Positions 53,156 to 60,757 of a DNA stretch of 64,000 bases are shown here, piece by piece. The position numbers were made by a program, and so were the translations under genes. Below the pieces are notes generated by a model. The model searched no databases and was not told the origin of the DNA. It saw nothing but the letters and a program-made list of their open reading frames with translations. Each line of letters opens with the position of its first letter. The first letter of the stretch is position 1. The stretch is from Caballeronia megalochromosomata (lineage in GTDB: Bacteria > Pseudomonadota > Gammaproteobacteria > Burkholderiales > Burkholderiaceae), in the NCBI GenBank assembly GCA_001580565.1, contig LRBF01000226.1, positions 18,578 through 82,577 on the forward strand, given 5' to 3'.

Positions 53156-53706
53156 GCAAGAGACTTCCCGACTTCCAGATCGCCAGCGCATCCGACGAAC
53201 AGAAAGCCGTGCTGCAGGACATCCTGAGCGGTCCGCGCGGCAATCTCAACGGCCCGTTCCTCGGCTGGATCTTCAGCCCCGAACTCGCGCAGAACGCGCA
53301 AAAACTCGGCGCATTCTGCCGCTACAAGACGGGCCTGCCGCTGCGTCTTTCCGAACTTGCGATTCTGGTGACCGCAGCGCGCTGGCGCTCGCAGGCGGAA
53401 TGGCACATTCATCATCCGATCGCGCTCGATGCCGGCCTGCCCGCCGATATCGCCGAAGCGCTGCTCACCGGCCAGACGCCAGCTTTCGCCGACGCCGACG
53501 ACAAGCTCATCCACGATTTCGCCACCGAACTCTACGAAGCGAAGCGCGTGAGCGATGCGACGTACGACGCCGCCGTCGCGCGCTTCGGTCATGCGGTCGT
53601 GGTGAATCTCGTCGGCCTGCTGGGCTATTACGCGCTCGTCGCGATGACGCTCAACACGTTCGGCATGCGCGCCGAAGGGCAAACGGACCTGCCCTTCAGC
53701 GAGTGA
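53152..53706 (+). CDS. carboxymuconolactone decarboxylase (CMD) family protein
   Basis: A 184-residue protein. The CMD core is FCRYKTGLPLRLSELAILVTAARWRSQAEWHIHHPIALDAGLP, with Glu and His (EWHIHH) but no CxxC, so it is not an AhpD-type peroxidase. ALYEAKRVSDATYDAAVARFG and LVGLLGYYALVAMTLNTFGM finish the domain. Its ATG overlaps the amidase stop (ATGA). The function of such stand-alone CMD proteins in amide pathways is unknown. It is the last gene of the transaminase operon, with the next gene convergent. Confidence 0.85.
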   Translation: MSKRLPDFQIASASDEQKAVLQDILSGPRGNLNGPFLGWIFSPELAQNAQKLGAFCRYKTGLPLRLSELAILVTAARWRSQAEWHIHHPIALDAGLPADIAEALLTGQTPAFADADDKLIHDFATELYEAKRVSDATYDAAVARFGHAVVVNLVGLLGYYALVAMTLNTFGMRAEGQTDLPFSE

Positions 53707-53713
53707 GCTGCCG

Positions 53714-54619
53714 TTACTCGAACGCCTTGTCGTTCGGCTCGGCGTAGAGCTTCTGCATCGTCTCGCTCATCGGAAAATCGAAGTTGATGTTCTTCGGCGG
53801 GACGGGCTTCATGAACCACTTGTCGTACATCGTTTTGATCTCGGGGCTCTTCATCACCTGACTCATCGCGTCGTCGACGAGCTTTTTGAATTCCGGATCG
53901 TCCTTGCGCATCATGAAGCCGTAGGCCTCCGACGACTGCGGCGTGCCGACGAGCACCCAGTCCGACGGCTTCGCGGTCAGCGAGCGCGTGCCCGCGAGCA
54001 GCACGTCGTCCATCATGTAGGCCACCGCGCGGCCGGTTTCGAGCGTCGCGCGCCCTTCGCCGTAGTCCTTCGCGCTGATGATGCTCATGTTCATCTTCTT
54101 CTCTTCGTTCATCTTGCGAAGAATGCGCTCGGACGTCGTGCCCTGATTCGTCACGACGGTCTTGCCCGCGAGATCGGGAAAGTCCTTGATGCCCGAATCC
54201 TTTTTAGTGAGCAGGCGCGTGGTCGCGACGAAGAACGTGTCGGAAAACGCGACCTGATTCTGCCGCGACGTGAGATTGGTCGTCACGCCGCATTCGAGAT
54301 CGACCGTGCCGTTCTGCACGAGCGAGATGCGGTTCTGCGAGGTCACCGGAATGAAGCGCACGCGTAAATCCGGGTGCTTCGTCTTCGCCTTGACCGCATC
54401 GATCACCTTGTTGCACAAGTCCTGCGAAAAGCCGACGACGTTATTACTCGCATCGACATACGAAAACGGCACCGACGTTTCGCGATGGCCGATCGCGATC
54501 AGGTTGACGCCCTGAATCTTGGCGAGCGTCGGCTGGCCGTCCTGGCCGTAGCTCGCCCCCGCGACGAGCGACAACGCGGCGAACGCAACAGACGATGCCA
54601 GTAGCGACGTGGATTTCAT
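53714..54619 (-). CDS. amino-acid ABC transporter substrate-binding protein (GltI-like)
   Basis: A 301-residue periplasmic protein with a signal peptide (LLASSVAFAALSLVAGASYGQ). The ligand-binding fold is of the glutamate/aspartate group: HRETSVPFSYVDASNNVVGFSQDLC, VDLECGVTTNLTSRQNQVAFSDTFF and AGKTVVTNQGTTSERILRKM. The start at 54619 begins the signal peptide; an in-frame ATG at 54658 is upstream of the operator sites and unlikely. No permease or ATPase gene is in the window, so it must use components encoded elsewhere. It converges on the transaminase operon and shares its operator motif. Confidence 0.9.
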   Translation of the reverse strand: MKSTSLLASSVAFAALSLVAGASYGQDGQPTLAKIQGVNLIAIGHRETSVPFSYVDASNNVVGFSQDLCNKVIDAVKAKTKHPDLRVRFIPVTSQNRISLVQNGTVDLECGVTTNLTSRQNQVAFSDTFFVATTRLLTKKDSGIKDFPDLAGKTVVTNQGTTSERILRKMNEEKKMNMSIISAKDYGEGRATLETGRAVAYMMDDVLLAGTRSLTAKPSDWVLVGTPQSSEAYGFMMRKDDPEFKKLVDDAMSQVMKSPEIKTMYDKWFMKPVPPKNINFDFPMSETMQKLYAEPNDKAFE

Positions 54620-54642
54620 GACGTTCTCTTTCGTGTGGAATG

Positions 54643-54684
54643 ATACATATGTTGCCATCTAAAAAATTAACGCAACATATGTAT
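54643..54684 (-). promoter_or_regulatory. paired ACATATGT operators upstream of the substrate-binding protein
   Basis: ATACATATGTTGC (54643-54655) and GCAACATATGTAT (54672-54684) are exact inverted copies of each other. Their ACATATGT centres are 30 bases apart, about three helical turns. The first lies 24 bases upstream of the start codon. The same core forms the palindrome in the transaminase promoter. Confidence 0.65.
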
Positions 54685-54807
54685 TCACCCTAGACCGAAT
54701 TTCGCGCGTTCGCGACGCGACTTTTGCTTACAAATGTCACAGCCGTCGCGTGCACCGCTCGCGCCGGGCGGCGTTATAGCAGGCAGGCACCCACAGGAGT
54801 CGCTGCC

Positions 54808-55476
54808 ATGAACGCCGTTCCCGAGATTCAAACGAAGCCGTCCCGCATTCATCCGCTCGTCGCGGCAGCCGCCGTGTCGATCATCCTCGCGTGCGGCACA
54901 GGCGTCGCGGCGATGACCGGCCTCCTGCCGTCGTCGAAGGCGACCGCCACGACGGTCACGGCCTCGCCGCTCGTCGATACCCAGACGGCCAGGTCCGCGC
55001 CTGTCGCCGAGACGTCGCAGCCGGCGACCCAGCAGCCTGCATCGCTGCCGCGTGCCGTGCGCGGGCATCATCCGACGCCGGTGCACAGGCCCGCGCCGGT
55101 TCAGGAAAACACGTCATACGCACAACCCGCCGCACCCGCCTACGATCCGTATGCCGGCGAAGTGACCGCCGTCAACGCCGTGCAATCCGCGCAGCCGACG
55201 ACCGGCATCGGCGCGATCGGCGGCGCGGTGGTCGGCGGCCTCGCGGGCACGCAGATCGGCAACGGCCGCGGGCGCACGGCGGCGACGATCATCGGCGCGA
55301 TCGGTGGCGGGCTCGCGGGCAACCAGATCGAGCATGTGGTTCACAAGGCGACGACCTATCAGGTGCAGGTCCGCATGAACGACGGCAGCGTGCGCAACTT
55401 CAGTTACGAAGCCGCGCCCGGCGTAGCGGTCGGCCAGAAGGTGCACGTGTCCGGCGAGACGCTGACGCCCGCGTGA
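54808..55476 (+). CDS. glycine-zipper 2TM-domain envelope protein
   Basis: A 222-residue protein with one N-terminal hydrophobic segment (about residues 14-40), then a Pro/Thr/Gln-rich stretch. The glycine-zipper domain of the 17-kDa antigen type follows (IGGAVVGGLAGTQIGNGRGRTAATIIGAIGGGLAGNQIE). A C-terminal strand region has YQVQVRMNDGSVRNFSYEAAPGVAVGQKV. Such proteins are outer-membrane or periplasmic and often needed for envelope integrity. CAGGAG upstream of the ATG at 54808 supports the start. It appears monocistronic. Confidence 0.85.
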   Translation: MNAVPEIQTKPSRIHPLVAAAAVSIILACGTGVAAMTGLLPSSKATATTVTASPLVDTQTARSAPVAETSQPATQQPASLPRAVRGHHPTPVHRPAPVQENTSYAQPAAPAYDPYAGEVTAVNAVQSAQPTTGIGAIGGAVVGGLAGTQIGNGRGRTAATIIGAIGGGLAGNQIEHVVHKATTYQVQVRMNDGSVRNFSYEAAPGVAVGQKVHVSGETLTPA

Positions 55477-55612
55477 GCAAGCCGCCGCGCGCCTTAAGAC
55501 ACAGCTAATTTTCCGGTGCGATGATGCTTTCCACGTCAAACGCATCCAGCACCAGCGTCCCGGCGCAATAGCGCGCTTCGGCCCGCGCGAACAATCTTTC
55601 GGGAGTATTGCC

Positions 55613-56104
55613 GTGAAGAAGAAGTCGACGAACATGAAATCCGCCCGTCCCGCGATGTCGCCGCTGCTGCGCGCGCTGACCTACAGCCGCGCGGCGCGCG
55701 AACCGATGATCGACACGATGCTGCTGCATTGCTATGCGGCGCTCGACGCGTTCCATCGCGGGCACGGCTCGCAGCCGCTCTTCATGACGTTGTGCCGTCA
55801 TATGCTGGTTGCGGAAGAGCTGTGCCAGCTCGGCCACGCGCCGGAATTCGAAGACGACATCACGCTCGCGCACGAGGCGCTGGTCGAACTGGATGCGCGT
55901 CATTCGGCCGAAGCCGCCTGGACGCTCGGCGCCGATGCTTACGCGCGTCTTTGCACGGCGCTCGCCGTCTTCTCGGCGCAACTCGAAGACGCGACACTCG
56001 AACATATCGCGCAAGCCGAAGCGCGCATGGTCACCCAGTCGATCGTTGCGGCGAACATGCGTTCGGACATCGGACGGGCGCAAACGGTGTCGTCGGCAAG
56101 CTGA
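55613..56104 (+). CDS. conserved helical protein of unknown function
   Basis: A 163-residue soluble protein beginning MKKKSTNMKSARPAMSPLLRALTY from a GTG at 55613; an in-frame ATG at 55634 is an alternative start. The body is almost wholly helical (CRHMLVAEELCQLGHAPEFE, AHEALVELDARHSAEAAW) with no signal peptide or catalytic pattern. I do not recognise the family, although its alpha-helical style resembles small Burkholderia-specific proteins. No operon partner is evident; the following 413 bases hold no gene on this strand. Confidence 0.6.
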   Translation: MKKKSTNMKSARPAMSPLLRALTYSRAAREPMIDTMLLHCYAALDAFHRGHGSQPLFMTLCRHMLVAEELCQLGHAPEFEDDITLAHEALVELDARHSAEAAWTLGADAYARLCTALAVFSAQLEDATLEHIAQAEARMVTQSIVAANMRSDIGRAQTVSSAS

Positions 56105-56517
56105 AAAGCGGGCTGACGCTCAGGGCTTTCCCGTAATGGACTTATCAATGAGCGGATGTGTTTGCGAGCGTACATTCGTAGGAATGGCCTTTCGCAATAC
56201 TTATTCCAGCGCACGGGGGGAAGCAGTAAAACGCGCTGAGAGACCGACGAACAGGATGGGCGGCACTCAACCGGGTGGCGGGTGAAAGCGAAGCGCGACA
56301 ACAAGAAATTAAAGCGCAAGTTTTTGCCAGTCACGCGGCGAGTCGCAGGCGAAGGATGCCAGCGCCCCGACAAAGAAGCTCAAAAGCCGGCCGCCGCCGG
56401 CTTTTTCTTTTTCGGTGTCCGGACGTTGCACGGTTTTCGGATGTCCGCCACGACGCGCGCGTAACATGAAACGGCGCGCGTTCGCGCGCTTCTCACTGTT
56501 GCGAGCGGAGACAGACG
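56105..56517. other. non-coding spacer with terminator
   Basis: No credible gene was found here. Short open frames at 56275-56469 translate the terminator hairpin into a run of phenylalanines and are not accepted. The spacer contains a terminator at 56382-56407 and a purine-rich GGAGACAGACG ribosome-binding region just before the isochorismatase-like gene. Confidence 0.6.
56382..56407 (+). terminator. intrinsic terminator
   Basis: AAAAGCCGGC pairs with GCCGGCTTTT around a CGCC loop, followed by T-rich sequence. It lies after the helical unknown gene and before the isochorismatase-like gene. The A-run on the left could also let it work in reverse. Confidence 0.75.
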
Positions 56518-57138
56518 ATGAGTGCCTACCCGAAGGACCGCACGGCTCTGCTGTTCGTGGACCCCTACAACGATTTTCTCGCCGACGGCGGCAAGCTCTG
56601 GCCACGCGTCGCGCAGACGCACAATGCGGCGCATCTGCATGAAAACCTGAAGCGCGTGACGTCGGCCGTGCGCGACCTCGGGCTGCCCGTGTTCATCGTG
56701 CCGCATCGCCGCTTCGAGCCGGGCGATATCGATACGTGGGCGCATCCGACGCCGTATCTGCAGGCGGCGGCGACATCGCTCATCTTCGGCAAAGGGACGT
56801 GGGGCGGCGAATGGTTTCCCGACTTCGCGCCGCAGCCCGGCGACACGATCGTCAAGGAACACTGGATGAGCAGCGGCTTCGCCAACACCGACCTCGATTT
56901 CCTGCTCAAGCAGCGCGGCGTGTCACACGTGATCCTGATCGGGCTCGTCGCGAATACGTGCATCGAGGCGACGGGGCGCTTCGCCGCGGAGCTCGGCTAT
57001 CACGTGACGCTGGTGCGCGACGCGACCGCCGCCTTCTCCGACGAAGCGCTGCACGCCGCGCATGAGATCAACGCGCGCACCTTCGCGCACGCGCTGCTGA
57101 CGACCGACGAACTGGTGACGGCGCTGAACGGCGTTTGA
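56518..57138 (+). CDS. isochorismatase-family cysteine hydrolase
   Basis: A 206-residue cytoplasmic hydrolase. The catalytic triad can be placed: Asp in ALLFVDPYNDFLADGG, Lys in DTIVKEHWMSSGF and Cys in GLVANTCIEATGRFA. Family members hydrolyse isochorismate, nicotinamide, N-carbamoylsarcosine or ureidoacrylate. No neighbour indicates the substrate. The ATG at 56518 is followed directly by the fold. The convergent zinc-ribbon gene ends 7 bases downstream. Confidence 0.87.
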   Translation: MSAYPKDRTALLFVDPYNDFLADGGKLWPRVAQTHNAAHLHENLKRVTSAVRDLGLPVFIVPHRRFEPGDIDTWAHPTPYLQAAATSLIFGKGTWGGEWFPDFAPQPGDTIVKEHWMSSGFANTDLDFLLKQRGVSHVILIGLVANTCIEATGRFAAELGYHVTLVRDATAAFSDEALHAAHEINARTFAHALLTTDELVTALNGV

Positions 57139-57145
57139 GAAAGGA

Positions 57146-57532
57146 TCAGCGGTAGGCGGCAAACACGGTCCGCGCGCATTCGGCGCACCAGTGACGCGAG
57201 ACGGCGTCGGCACGCGCGTCCCACATATGGCCATAGGCGCATTGCCAGCGCAAGGGCGTCGCGGCGTCCACATAGCGTTGCGAAAGCAGCGCGCCGCCGC
57301 GCACGCGCGCCACGTCGCGCAGGCGCTTCGTCTCCAGTTCGAGCCGCTCGGCCGCGCAATTCATGCAGCGCACGTTCTGCGCGGCGTCGAGCGTGTCGTC
57401 CCAGCGATGGCCGCGGCCGCATTCCCAGCGCGACATCACCTTTTCGTCGGCGTCGCGCAGCGTCTCATCGCGATAGCGCGACGCTTCGTCCATCAGACGA
57501 AGGTGCGCCTTGCAGCTAATGGAATCGCTCAT
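57146..57532 (-). CDS. duplicated zinc-ribbon protein
   Basis: A 128-residue protein with two copies of a W-x-C-x-x-G-H-x-W motif, each followed by a C-x-x-C pair: RWECGRGHRWDDTL with CMNC, and RWQCAYGHMWDARA with CAEC. Each set offers C-H-C-C ligands for one zinc. The linker carries Arg-rich helical sequence. The pattern is reminiscent of treble-clef or DUF4379-like zinc ribbons that are often linked to nucleic-acid or restriction contexts, but the function here is unknown. Confidence 0.7.
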   Translation of the reverse strand: MSDSISCKAHLRLMDEASRYRDETLRDADEKVMSRWECGRGHRWDDTLDAAQNVRCMNCAAERLELETKRLRDVARVRGGALLSQRYVDAATPLRWQCAYGHMWDARADAVSRHWCAECARTVFAAYR

Positions 57533-57555
57533 CGTTCTGTTCTCGTGTTCCGGAG

Positions 57556-58116
57556 TCAGCGCTGACCGCCGCGGATCGCTTCGGAACGCGAGGTCGTCAC
57601 CACGATGCCGTCAGGTCCGAAGTGCGCGTTGAACATCGCGTCCTGATTCACGCCGTCTTCGAGCCAGTGCCAGCTCCAGACGCGCTCCTTCTTCAGGCGA
57701 TACTCCGCGATCTCGGTCGGCTTGCCGAGCAGTCTGCGCACTTCGTCCATCGTCATGCCGGGCCGCACCTTCGCGAAATTTTCCGCGGTCAGCACCTGCG
57801 TCACGGAGACGAAGCGGCCGTTCGCATCGAGATCGACCATGTAGGTCGTGGTTCCCGCCGGGCCGCGCGGGTATTCGAGCCGCTTGCTGCCGTCGGTGAA
57901 GGTGCGCTCGGTCTCCGGCTCGCCCATCTGATCGCGAATCTGCGCCTCGGTCGTGACGCCGGGCTGCAGATTCTTGAGCAGCAGGTTGTCCGGCTTCACT
58001 GCATTGAAGAATGCCTTGAGCTTGTTCACCGCGTCCTCGCTCTGCTGCTGATCGCAACCGGAAAGCAGCGACGCCAACGACGCCGCGGCCAGCGCGGCGA
58101 TCACGATCTTCTTCAC
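57556..58116 (-). CDS. BamE/SmpA-OmlA-like lipoprotein
   Basis: A 186-residue outer-membrane lipoprotein with a signal peptide and lipobox LLSGC (about residue 20). The SmpA/OmlA-type domain appears twice in pattern: LQPGVTTEAQIRDQMGEPETE and VRPGMTMDEVRRLLGKPTEIAEY, each with the G-M/V-T...G-x-P-x-E motif of BamE-like folds. A GTG at 58116 after AGGGGAG is preferred; GTG at 58122 or ATG at 58152 are alternatives. It follows the NlpD-like gene with a 28-base gap. It may modulate outer-membrane assembly, but it is longer than BamE itself (about 110). Confidence 0.8.
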   Translation of the reverse strand: MKKIVIAALAAASLASLLSGCDQQQSEDAVNKLKAFFNAVKPDNLLLKNLQPGVTTEAQIRDQMGEPETERTFTDGSKRLEYPRGPAGTTTYMVDLDANGRFVSVTQVLTAENFAKVRPGMTMDEVRRLLGKPTEIAEYRLKKERVWSWHWLEDGVNQDAMFNAHFGPDGIVVTTSRSEAIRGGQR

Positions 58117-58144
58117 CTTCACTCCCCTATCGGCCCGCACCCGG

Positions 58145-59080
58145 TCAGCCACCGGCCGCGCCGAGCAGCGGCACCGGATCGACGGCCGCGCCGGACTTTC
58201 TCACTTCGAAATGCAGCGCCGGCGTGCCGCTCGGTCCAGTGCCCATGTCCGCGATGGTCGCGCCCTGCTTGACGGTGTCGCCTTCCTTCACGAGCAGCTT
58301 GTCGTTGTACGCGTACGCGGTCAGATAGTCGTTGCTGTGCTTGACGATGATCATGCGCCCGTAGGAGCGCAAGCCGCTGCCCGCGTACACGACCTTGCCC
58401 GACGCCGCCGCCTTGACCGGCTGTCCGACCTTGCCCTCGATGTCGATGCCCTTGTTGCCGCTCGCGCCGAACTTGCGCACGACATCGCCGCGCACGGGCC
58501 AGACGAAGGTGCCCTTGGGCGCGGTCGCGGTGACCGCGGCCTGATGCTCTTCGCTCGCCGCAGCGGGTTTTTCGGCCGCCGGCTTCTGCGCCGCCGATTT
58601 CTCGGGCGTCGGCAAAAGCGGCGGCTGCGCCGTCTTCGAGGTAGCGGCCGCCGTGCCCGCAGTCGTCGCGGCCGGCGCCGATGCGCCCGACGGCGCAACA
58701 CGCAACACCTGCCCGACGTTCACCTGCTTGCTTTCCGGCAGCGTATTCCACTTGGCCAGATCGGCAGGCTTCTGCTTGAAGGTGCGCGCAATGCCATAGA
58801 GCGTGTCGCCCGGCTTCACGCGATAGAAGCCCGCCTCGACCGGCGCGGCGATCGTAGGCCCGAGCGGCACGACCGGTGCGGGCGTCACGCCCGGCGACGT
58901 GCCCTGCACGACCGGCGGCGCGCTCAACGCCGAATTCTCGACGATCGGCGCGGGCGTTCGCGGCGTCGACGTACAGCCTGTCAGCCCCGCGGCGATCCCC
59001 GCCACGAGCGCCACGCCCGCGATCGCCCCGCGCGCGTTCGATCCGAAACCTTCCTTGTGCATCACCACCCGCTTTCTCAT
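58145..59080 (-). CDS. NlpD-like lipoprotein: LysM plus degenerate M23 domain
   Basis: A 311-residue envelope protein. A signal with lipobox LTGCT is followed by a LysM domain (FYRVKPGDTLYGIARTFKQKP, about residues 84-128) and an Ala/Pro/Lys linker. The C-terminal M23 domain has GNKGIDIEGKVGQPVKAAASG where active enzymes have H-x-G-x-D, and PALHFEVRK where they have H-x-H. Both first histidines are lost, so it should be an amidase activator like NlpD or EnvC rather than a peptidase. Start: ATG at 59080, with a TTG at 59104 and an ATG at 59062 as alternatives. rpoS, the usual neighbour of nlpD, is not here. Confidence 0.85.
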   Translation of the reverse strand: MRKRVVMHKEGFGSNARGAIAGVALVAGIAAGLTGCTSTPRTPAPIVENSALSAPPVVQGTSPGVTPAPVVPLGPTIAAPVEAGFYRVKPGDTLYGIARTFKQKPADLAKWNTLPESKQVNVGQVLRVAPSGASAPAATTAGTAAATSKTAQPPLLPTPEKSAAQKPAAEKPAAASEEHQAAVTATAPKGTFVWPVRGDVVRKFGASGNKGIDIEGKVGQPVKAAASGKVVYAGSGLRSYGRMIIVKHSNDYLTAYAYNDKLLVKEGDTVKQGATIADMGTGPSGTPALHFEVRKSGAAVDPVPLLGAAGG

Positions 59081-59577
59081 GCTTGTCGTCTTGAACTTAT
59101 TCAACCTGCCGGCCGCGCTCGGTCGCGCGGCGTCTTCATCAGCCGCAGACGCTTATCGCCACGCCGTACAGCGCCGTGCCGCCGCACCGGAGAATGCCAC
59201 AACCAGACAGCAACGCCGTGAATGCGAAGGCGATCGACACGCCGGATATCGCACGCATGCGCCCGTCACACACAAATCTCAAATTCTTAAGAACCACAAT
59301 TCCGCCAGCATAAAACATTACAGAAACAAATTCGCCTCAGTGACCTAAACGACACACTTCGATAAGCGGCTGACCCATCCCTTTGGCATTCTAAATTTTT
59401 GACGTAAACCGCCGGGCCCGTGCGTCGTCTGTCGTCTGCCCCATCGGCGCCCGGCCGCATTGACAATCCTTGACAGTTGACGGGCCCCCGGCGCGCTCAT
59501 TTCCGCTAAATTGCCCGCGCCCGGATGCAGGATTCGCCTGCATCCCGCACTCCTCAATCTGAAAGGAATCTCAGCCC
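59081..59577. promoter_or_regulatory. divergent region upstream of the NlpD-like and GlsB-type genes
   Basis: The 497-base spacer holds no credible gene. On the plus strand three TTGAC elements lie close together at 59460, 59470 and 59477, and CGCTAAATT follows at about 59504-59512, a pattern that might serve stress sigma factors. A perfect 9-bp inverted repeat lies in the GlsB leader at 59523-59545. GAAAGGA at about 59561-59567 is the ribosome-binding site. An A/T-rich stretch at 59270-59340 (ATAAAACATTACAG) could be part of the divergent promoter. Confidence 0.45.
59523..59545 (+). repeat. 9-bp inverted repeat in the glsB-type leader
   Basis: Arms GGATGCAGG and CCTGCATCC are perfectly complementary around an ATTCG loop, ending 32 bases before the start codon. 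In RNA this would form a stem-loop just upstream of the ribosome-binding site. It is too short of T residues to be a terminator. Confidence 0.6.
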
Positions 59578-59838
59578 ATGCATCTCATGCAACACGGAAT
59601 CATCCTCAGCCTGATCATCGGCGGCGTGGCCGGCTGGCTCGCAGGCCTCATCATGAACGGCAGCGGCTTCGGCGTGATCGTGGACATCCTCGTCGGCATC
59701 GTTGGCGGCGTGATCGGCGGATGGATCTTCGGTACGCTCGGCATCTCGTTCGGCGGCGGCATCTTCGGCACGCTCATCACCGCCGTGATCGGCGCGGTGG
59801 TGCTGCTTTTCGTCATCCGCCTGTTCCGACGCGGCTAA
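59578..59838 (+). CDS. GlsB/YeaQ/YmgE-family stress membrane protein
   Basis: An 86-residue protein with three hydrophobic glycine-rich segments (IILSLIIGGVAGWLAGLIM, GVIVDILVGIVGGVIGGWIF and FGTLITAVIGAVVLLFVIRL), the transglycosylase-associated pattern of GlsB/YeaQ proteins. Members are small stress-induced membrane proteins of unclear biochemical role. GAAAGGA lies upstream of the ATG at 59578. It is monocistronic and convergent with dedA. Confidence 0.9.
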   Translation: MHLMQHGIILSLIIGGVAGWLAGLIMNGSGFGVIVDILVGIVGGVIGGWIFGTLGISFGGGIFGTLITAVIGAVVLLFVIRLFRRG

Positions 59839-59882
59839 AGCGAAGCACGGCGCTCCGCGGTTTCGCGGGCGCCGCGCGATCG

Positions 59883-60542
59883 TCAAGCCTTGGAATTGCG
59901 ACGGCTCATCTTCCACAACGCGCCGAGCGCGACCGGCACGACGGCAGCACCGATCCCCACCAGCACGATCACGTTCAGATACTGCTTGATGAACGGAATG
60001 TTGCCGAAGAAATAGCCGAGCAGCACCAGCAACAGCACCCAGATCAGCGCGCCCAGAATATTGAAGAACTGAAAGCGCGTGTGACTCATCGACGACACCC
60101 CCGCGACGAACGGCGCGAAAGTCCGTACCACCGGCACGAAACGCGCGATCACGATCGTCTTGCCGCCGTGCTTCTCATAGAAGTTATGCGTTTTCTGCAG
60201 CGCGGCCCGGTCGAGGAAGCGCTCCAGCACGGGAATATTCGTGTCGAAGACTTTCGGCCCGATGGCGCGGCCGATCCAGTAGTTCACCGTGTTGCCTGAC
60301 ACCGCCGCGACGAGCAGGAGCACGATCAGCGCGACCAGATCCATCTCGTGCGATGCCGCGAACGCGCCGCCGATGAACAGCAGCGAGTCGCCCGGCAAGA
60401 ACGGAAACACGACGAGACCGGTCTCGCAGAACACGATCAGAAACAACACCGCGTAGACCCAGGCGCCGTAATTCTGGATGAAGACCCCGAGCGATTTGTC
60501 GATGTGAAGGATGAGTCCCAGGAATTGCAGCAACGTGTCCAA
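59883..60542 (-). CDS. DedA-family membrane protein
   Basis: A 219-residue polytopic inner-membrane protein. Conserved motifs are FCETGLVVFPFLPGDSLLF, SGNTVNYWIGRAIG, FYEKHGGKTIVIARFVPVVRTFAPFVAG and LIWVLLLVLLGYFFG. DedA proteins are lipid-scrambling or undecaprenyl-phosphate-handling transporters. A TTG at 60542 preceded by GAGGAAAG is the best start; the upstream ATG at 60668 would add 42 residues that include Arg-rich sequence and no family match. It is divergent from mutL. Confidence 0.88.
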   Translation of the reverse strand: MDTLLQFLGLILHIDKSLGVFIQNYGAWVYAVLFLIVFCETGLVVFPFLPGDSLLFIGGAFAASHEMDLVALIVLLLVAAVSGNTVNYWIGRAIGPKVFDTNIPVLERFLDRAALQKTHNFYEKHGGKTIVIARFVPVVRTFAPFVAGVSSMSHTRFQFFNILGALIWVLLLVLLGYFFGNIPFIKQYLNVIVLVGIGAAVVPVALGALWKMSRRNSKA

Positions 60543-60757
60543 AAATCTTTCCTCAAATAAATTGCGCCGGCGCCGCAAGAGCGGCGCATCGGCAACGAAT
60601 GCGGGAGTCGCGCCATGATACCGAAGTGGCGCGTCGCTTCCGTTAAAAAGCGCGTATTCAGACGCCATGGTGCGGCGTACTGGCGGGCATGGACGGACGC
60701 GGACGATCCGGCCGGCGGCGAAACGGGCGCAACGTGACGAATCGTTATAATTTCGCC

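Noticed and set aside
56282..56464. A small basic protein with a GTG start in the 56.1-56.5 kb spacer
   Set aside because: Its C-terminal part is the translation of an intrinsic terminator (AAAGFFFF), and no good ribosome-binding site precedes it.
58145..59080. An active M23 endopeptidase
   Set aside because: The first histidine of H-x-G-x-D and the first of H-x-H are absent, so zinc-dependent catalysis is not expected.
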